NCBI GenBank assembly: GCA_034509735.1
Contig: JACGWO010000003.1
Span: 5,518,001 to 5,582,000 of the forward strand
Source: Sesamum alatum
Lineage: Eukaryota > Streptophyta > Magnoliopsida > Lamiales > Pedaliaceae
DNA: 64,000 nt
Direction: 5' to 3'
Shown: positions 57,343 to 64,000 of the stretch, one piece after another
Numbering within the stretch: position 1 is the stretch's first letter
Layout of the letters: each line of letters opens with the position of its first letter
The notes under the pieces: generated by a model
Told to the model about the DNA's origin: nothing
The model's database searches: none
Seen by the model: only the letters and a program-made list of their open reading frames with translations
Made by a program: the position numbers and the translations under genes

Positions 57343-60300
57343 ATAAGTAAAGGACAAGCGGATCCGCCCGGGAGCGCGAGCGGAAGCGAGAAAGCGAGAA
57401 AACGTGCACAAATTTAAATCAAATTTAAATATGCAAATCCCAAGGGGTGTACCCTTGGGTGCTCAACCGGGCGTTCGATGTAGGATGTGTAAATATTAAA
57501 ACATATATTTAAACACATAGGGCATAGATATATAAAATGGAATCAATCAAAGCGTAATAAACCGTTACCTTTGATTGTTTAGCGTATGCTCCCGGCTACT
57601 AGCGTTGTTCCTTCTCCGGAATGCTCACGAAATCCAAACGTATGGATTCTCCAAAGGTGATCCACACCACACCGGAAGAAACACACGTTCTTCTTGCTAG
57701 AAAAGAACGGGTTTAGGAAGGAATCGGTTTAAGAGAAGAACACTATGAATTAGTGTTCTCTTAAACTTACTTTGTTCTTCTTCTTGATTCAAAAATCAAG
57801 TGAAGAACACAAGTGTAAGAGAGGGAGGGAGCACGAAAATTGAGAGAGAGGAGAGGATTTTTGTCTTCTCTTTTTCCTAGAAAAAGATGAATAATGAATC
57901 ACTTATGCTAGGTGTTGTATATTCTAATATATATACATAATTAATGTGATTATTGGAATGTGTCTAGGTTCATCCAAGGATGTCTAGATTCATTCCAATC
58001 AATCACTATCAATTCTTCAATCAAGCCTACCAAAATTTATGGTATGATCAAATCATACCAAAAGGGAAGAGCTTGATTGGAGTTGATTTGTCTCTTTCCA
58101 AAAGAGACAAGTCAACATACCACCTAGCATGAAACATGGCTGATTTTGCTTCCTCCAAGGGAGCATGTCGGCTATGTTTATTTAAGGGAAGAAGTCCAAC
58201 TTCTTCCTATTCCAAATTAGGAATTATTTCTCCTCTCGGGTATAATTTAACGGACCGGGTTTTATCGTAATCCAATTACGACGAACCCAATATTAAATCC
58301 AATTTAATGTCCACTTAAATTATTCCCATTGATCTTTTAATCCAATTAAAAGATCCAACGTCTCAACATCTCAACTTTCCATATTTAATCGAAAATCCAA
58401 TTTACCGATTAAATGAAAGCCCGATACAATATCGGTCCGTCCATCCAATGGACTTTCCCTTAAGTAATCCAATTACTTATCTTATCCTTCGAGATTGACT
58501 CCAAGTCGATCTCTCAACCTCCTCGGTGATTTGTGTGTGACCCTTTAGGTTCACCCTCAGCTAGACTTGGGCCCGTGTCCCACAAGGGCCCGTTACCATG
58601 GGTGGCCGTCTAGCAACGGTCCATGGCACTAGAGACTAGGTGAATTGGCGTGAACATTTAGGCGCTGATTCCGTACGGGTACGATCCTTCCGTCTACCGT
58701 CTCCCGGTCTTAGTCTAGGGTATGGAATTGGGCGTCGGTTCCCATCCTTGACTAGGCATCTATGCTTAATACTCGAGACTACGTATGCTTTATTGCATCG
58801 ACACAGGAAACCATTCCCTGTTCGACCAACCACTGTGGCCACAGCTTCAAACAGCATGTACGTGTCTCCGAGTGCGTAGGAGATACCTCTGTCACATATT
58901 GACAGGGGACGGATCCTCTTCTTGGAATCCACCGTCCTCGCTACACATTCCGACTGCACTGGACAAGGCTTATAATGATCATCTTACAGAATGATCACCT
59001 CTCGCCAGATCCAAGATACAGCCGTCCTGTGCACGTGACTGCCATGATTCCTCAAGTCTGAGGATTACTCCCGTACTATCGGAACCGGGGAATCTAATCA
59101 TACCGACCAAGCCTCCAAGGCTTCCATATGATGATCCCCGCGAGTCAGTCCAGTCGGCTGAAAGAAATTGTGGATCGTCCCGGGAAAAGCGCGAATGCGG
59201 AAGCGCGGTATAATTAAAATTAAATATGGAATTTAAACATGCTTTTAAATTAAAACACGTTTCAAAGGGTGTGCCTTTGAAATTTCCCGGGCGTTCGGTG
59301 TATCTCATGAACGAACAACACAAAATAAATCATGGAGGCCATAGGGTTGGAAATTAAAGAGAGGACGAAAAATTAAAACGAGACCTACCCGTTGTCGTTT
59401 TCGTCTTCAACGGCTACAAGCGTTGTTCCCCGTTTTGCACCAAAGATCTCGTCTTTGAGACCCTCTAAATCGTGACACACGATCCACCCACGTATCTTGC
59501 ACGTCGTGCTAGCAACGAACAAGTTTATGTTTTTGGAGTGGATGAATCAATAACACATTATTGATTAATGGTATTGATTCATCAAGTTCTTAATGTTCCA
59601 AGAACAAAAAGAACCAAGAAAATATTTCTTGGAGAGGGAGAGAGAATCGGACGAGAGAGAGGGAGAGAGAATCCGTGTGTGTGTGTTGTAGTGTGTGTGT
59701 TGGAGTTTCATCATCCTACAACTTGTAGGATGCTAGGGGTTTATATAGAAGAGGAGTCTAATCCTCTTTAAACTCCTCTTTCAAGAACTCTATTTTGACT
59801 AGGATTTTGACCTAGTCAAAGTCCTAGTCAAAGTAGTGTTTTGACCTAGTCAAAACAATCCTAGCCATCCATCTCTCCCATTCATCTCACCGTTGATTTA
59901 ATTTAATTTAATGGAATATTTAAAACCTATTTAAATATTTCCAAGAGGCTAAAATAAATATAAATATTATTTAAGCCCATTAAATAAATCCCTTTGATAA
60001 ATCTAATTTATCAATTTAATTCCTTATATCTAATAGAAGGAATTATTTCTCCAAGAAAAAATAAAGGACCCGATTAAATCCAATTTAATCATTCCTTCAC
60101 TCCAATATTTAATTCCTAATTAAATATCTAAATGTGTGTGGATAGTGTGTGACTCTTTAGGTTCACCTTTCAGCTAGACTTGGTCGGATTCCTAGAATCC
60201 TTCCGTTACCATGGGTGGCCATCTAGCAACGGTCCATGGCACTAGAGACTAGGTGAAATATTCAGGGATGAACATTTAGGCTCTAATAGTACACTTGTCC

Positions 60301-61573
60301 TTCTGTCCTCGGTCTCATCACTTAGAGTCTAGGGCACGGATAATGCAGGTACCCATTTTGGACCTAAGTGTCGGTCTGTCCTCACTAAACGCCGCAAGGG
60401 AATCCTTCCCTTCTGTTCAGTTACTGTGGCCACAGATTTTAGGGACAAGACACAGAGCATACATGAGACTCAACTGTCAATACCTATTGGCAGGAGACAG
60501 ATCCTTTCTTGGAAACTACTGTCACTTTGTACACCAGAACTGTACTAGACATGGCTTATGACTACCAAAGAGAATTCTGGCAATCTCTCACCATATCTAA
60601 GATACAGCCCTAACGTACAGGTAAACTGAGCAATTCCTCAAGTCAAAGGACTTGGCCTGTACCGTTGGAACCGGGAATACACGTCATACCTTGCTGACCA
60701 TACTCAAGGTCCTCCGTAAGACGGTTCCCGCGAGTCACCTCAGTCAGCTGCGTCCTAGCATGCTAACCCACTAACACTGCTTAGACGACCCTCGTCACCC
60801 CGTCGATGAAACACGACAGCAGGTGCTTAGTGCAAGTCTCAAATGGAATCCCGGTACCCATTTTCGGGATTCCTTGACTTGGAGATTTCCGGACCGATTC
60901 GGGAAGACTGATTCCATGGACCTACCTCCAAGCGTAGTCCCAGTCCCCGAAATTGATTCTCAGTCCGTGGGCTTTGTTTGCGTAGTGAACAGATATGGAA
61001 AACAAAATATAAGTGAACACAAACAAAGTGATGCCAAATGAAATTCACTTCTTTATTCATTAATGATTTATCAAACACCTGAAATTGTCTAGACATAGGT
61101 TACATATTCCTGCCAAAATTGGCTTACATGGTCACCTATTCTAACATCGGCTCGACCCAGTCGACCAACCCATCAAGACCGTGTAGGCGTCCCACGCCTG
61201 TCGCCGATGAAACACGGCACTCATCCAATGAACACGACTCTTGATGCAAGTCTCAATAGGACTCTCGATGCCCTGTCTCGAGGTCCTCGACTTGGAACGT
61301 TTCAGACCCAACTCTTAATCAGTTGGTTTCATGACCACCATCCAATGCGTGGCCCAACTGCACGAGTTGTTATCCATGGTCTGTGGGCTTTGTTGCGATA
61401 TAAGTTAAAACACCGGCTTAACAAATGTAAGATGAGCGCAACAAAGAAGGTACCATTGGTGACGAACACTCATCTTATTCATCACATAATAATATTACAT
61501 TCACATCAAGTTGTCGGATAGGTTACAAATTGCCAAACCTATTTGCTTTCTGGTCACCTATTCCAACAATAAG
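57343..61573 (-). mobile_element. B2 LTR (type A, -), with target duplication, interrupted by S2
   Basis: The LTR is 57348-61568, about 2.23 kb once the nested S2 and its duplication are removed. It is flanked by ATAAG on both sides (57343-57347 and 61569-61573). Its internal end reads TAAAGGACAAGCGG where E3 has TGGAGGACAAGCGG, so the terminal dinucleotide has mutated. It lies in tandem with the E3 5' LTR, separated by only the 5-bp ATAAG. Confidence 0.85.
59154..61151 (-). mobile_element. S2 solo LTR (type C) with target duplication
   Basis: The LTR is 59159-61146 (1988 bp), flanked by TCGGC at 59154-59158 and 61147-61151. It sits inside B2, so it is the younger insertion. Its hairpin has the variant stem TTTCAAAGG/CCTTTGAAA (59260-59282), with the outer stem CCCGGGAAA/TTTCCCGGG (59179-59187 and 59283-59291). 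Confidence 0.93.
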
Positions 61574-61657
61574 CCCATGTCGCAAGTTGCCCATACTCAC
61601 CATCTGAATAAGAGGTTCAAGGTCAATGGGTGATTGGCTTTAGGTCAAGTGGGAGAT
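61574..61657 (+). pseudogene. Pol C-terminal tail and polypurine tract (+)
   Basis: This 84-bp piece (CCCATGTCGC to AAGTGGGAGAT) matches the end of E3 pol (49850-49925) on the opposite strand almost exactly and ends in an intact polypurine tract (61647-61657). It is the only remaining internal part of a + element whose body was lost or displaced when B2 inserted. Confidence 0.8.
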
Positions 61658-62682
61658 TGTTGGAATAGGTGACCAGAAAGCCAATAGGTTTGGCAATTTG
61701 TAACCTATCCGACAACTTGATGTGAATGTAATATTATTATGTGATGAATAAGATGAGTGTTCGTCACCAATGGAACCTTCTTTGTTGCGCTCATCTTACA
61801 TTTGTTAAAATGGTGTTTAACTTATATCGCAACAAAGCCCACAGACCATGGATAACATTTCGTGCAGTTGGGCCACGCATTGGATGGTGGTCATGAAACC
61901 AACTGATTAAGAGTTGGGTCTGAAACGTTCCAAGTCGAGGACCTCGAGACAGGGCATCGAGAGTCCTATTGAGACTTGCGTCAAGAGTCGTGTTCATTGG
62001 ATGAGTGCCGTGTTTCATCGGCGACAGGCGTGGGACGCCTAAACGATCTTGATGGGTTGGTCGACTGGGGTCGAGCCGACTGGACTGACTCGCAGGGATC
62101 ATCATATGGAAGCCTTGGAGGCTTGGTCGGTATGATTGGTTTTCCCCGGTTCCGATAGTACGGGAGTAATCCTTAGACTTGAGGGATCATGGCAGTCGCG
62201 TGCACAGGACGGCTGTATCTTGGATCTGGCGAGAGGTAATCATTCTGTAAGATGATTATCATAAGCCTTGTCCAGTGCAGTCAGAATGTGTAGCGAGGAC
62301 GGTGGATTCCAAGAAGAGGATCCGTCCCCTGTCAGTATGTGACAGAGGTATCTCCTATGCACTCGGAGACACGTTCATGCTGTTTGAAGCTGTGGCCACA
62401 GTGGTTGGTCGAACAGGGAATGGTTTCCTGTGTCGACACAATGAAGCATACGTGGTCTCGAGTATTAAGCATAGATGCCTAGTCAAGGATAGGAACCGAC
62501 GCCTAATTCCATACCCTAGACTAAGGCCGGGAGACGGTAGACGGAAGGATCGTACCCGTACGGAATCGGCGCGTAAATGTTCACGCCAATTCACCTAGTC
62601 TCTATTGCCATGGTTCGTTGCTAGACGGCCACCCATGGTAACGGGCCCTTGTGGGACACGGGCCCAAGTCTAGCTGAGGGTG
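61658..62682 (+). mobile_element. Type A 3' LTR, first part (+)
   Basis: The tip TGTTGGAATAGGTGACCAG follows the polypurine tract. The LTR closely resembles E3's and B2's. It is interrupted at 62682 by S3; the rest should lie beyond the window. Confidence 0.85.
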
Positions 62683-64000
62683 TGAAGGAAAATCCGGTGG
62701 ATCGTCCCGGGAATTGCGCGAATGCGGAAGCGCGGTAAAAATAAACATTATTAAAATAAAAGGCATGCTTTTAATTTAAAGAACACGCTCAAGGGGTGTG
62801 CCCTTGAGGTTCCCGGGCGTTCGGTGTATCTCATGATCATAAAACAATTAAATAAATCATGGAGGCCATAGAGTTAAAAATAAAGAGGGACGAAAATCTT
62901 AAACGAGACCTACCCGTTGTCGTTTTCGTCTTCAAACTGCTACTCGCGTTGTTCCCCGTTTTGCACCAAGACCTCGTTCTTGAGATCCTCCAAATCGTGA
63001 CACACGATCCACCCACGTATCTTGCACGTCGTGCTAGCAACGTACAAGTATTATTTTTGGAGTGGACGAATCAATAACTCGTTATCAATTAACGGTATTG
63101 GTTCGTCTAAGTTCTTGATGTTCCAAGAACAAAAAGAACTAAGAAAAATATTTTCTTGCTAGAGAAAGAGAGAGGGGACGGACGAGAGGTAGGAGAGGGA
63201 GAGTGTGTGTTGTGTGTGTTTTTCAAGAATCATCATCCCTTAAATGTTGGAAGCTAGGGGTTTATATAGAGGAAGAGTTTAATCCTCTTTAAACTCAAAC
63301 TCTAAGTAACCTAATTTGACTAGGATTTTGACCTAGTCAAAGTCCTAGTCAAACTAGTGTTTGACCTAGTCAAACGAATCCTAGCCTTCCATCTCCCCTT
63401 TCCATCTCGACCGTTGATTTTAATTTAATGGAATATTTAAATCCTATTAAATATTTCAAAAGGCTAAAAAGAATAAATATAATATTATAAATAAATATTA
63501 TTATTTTATTCTAAGCCCATTAAATCAACCCTTTTAATAAATCCTATTTATTAATTTAATTCCTTTTATCAAATAGAAGGAATTAATTTCTCCAAGAAAA
63601 TATAGGGCCCGATTAAATCTAATTTAATCATTCCTTTACTCGAATATTTAATTCCAAATTAAATACTAAGTGTGTGTGGATAGTGTGTGACTCTTTAGGT
63701 TCACCATTCAGCTAGACTTGGTCGGATTCCTAGAACCCGTCCGTTACCATGGGTGGCCATCTAGCAACGGTCCATGGCACTAGAGACTAGGTGAAATATT
63801 CGGGGATGAACATTTAGGTTCTAACAGTACACTTGTCCTTCTGTCTTCGGTCTCATCACTTAGGGTCTAGGGCACGGAAGATGCAGGTACCCATTTTGGA
63901 CCTAAGTGTCGGTTTGTCCTCACTAAACGCCGCAAGGGAAACCTTTTCCCTTCTGTTCAGTCACTATGGCCACAGATTTTAGGGACAAGACACAGAGCAT
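62683..64000 (-). mobile_element. S3 type C LTR (-), runs off the window
   Basis: It starts TGAAGGAAAATCCGGTGG and follows the type C LTR landmark for landmark to the window edge; about 0.7 kb should remain outside. The double stem is perfect: CCCGGGAA (62706-62713) with TTCCCGGG (62810-62817), hairpin CTCAAGGG, GTGTG, CCCTTGAG (62788-62808). Whether it is solo or part of an element cannot be seen. Confidence 0.85.

Overview
The window looks like nuclear DNA of a flowering plant, almost certainly a eudicot. The evidence is one intron-containing HMGA-type gene, Mutator, Helitron and Ty1/copia elements, plant-style long terminal repeats (LTRs) with initiator-tRNA-Met primer sites, and very AT-rich spacers. 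The gene families feel asterid-like, but that is an impression and not a measurement. There are no bacterial features: no operons, CRISPR, rRNA or tRNA genes.

Layout, left part (1-15181). 1-2445 holds spacer, a degenerate ~32-bp tandem repeat and a probable Ty3/gypsy-like solo LTR. 2450-4590 is a decayed Mutator-like (MULE) transposase end on the + strand facing a decayed GRF zinc-finger gene on the - strand. 5522-8571 is a non-autonomous Helitron with good termini, carrying two small inverted-repeat elements. 9667-10603 (-) is the only intact host-type gene: an H15-domain, four-AT-hook HMGA protein of 200 residues in two exons. 11373-14230 is a large tandem array, with a 661-bp higher-order unit built partly of back-to-back Helitron-like termini.

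Layout, right part (15182-64000). This is a nested heap of one Ty1/copia lineage with unusually long LTRs (about 2.0-2.3 kb). I see at least fourteen LTRs or LTR pieces in three types: A with AAAGCCAATTAG near the tip, B with AAAGTCAATG, and C with CATGTAAGCC. They lie in both orientations and are mostly inserted into one another. Main units: E1 (+, 5' LTR 16884-19065); C1 (-, 3' LTR 23629-25604 with a fairly young pol); E4 (+, LTR pair 30765-33091 and 38632-40959); E2 (-, 43308-49792, decayed); solo LTR S1 (+, 46284-48282, TSD CAATG); E3 (-, 49843-57342, best gag-pol but a large reverse-transcriptase deletion and no 3' LTR); B2 (-, 57348-61568, TSD ATAAG) containing solo LTR S2 (-, 59159-61146, TSD TCGGC); and S3 (-, 62683 to beyond the window).

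How the parts relate. E1, E2 and E4 carry recognisable but thoroughly decayed gag-pol, yet E4's two LTRs look about 98% alike by eye. It therefore probably moved recently using proteins supplied by relatives such as C1 or E3. What these elements keep is not protein but RNA-level sequence: LTR ends, PBS, polypurine tract, a long leader with a repeated palindrome, and a double-stem structure near the LTR 3' end. That last structure shows compensatory base changes between LTR copies and is, in my view, the most interesting signal in the window.
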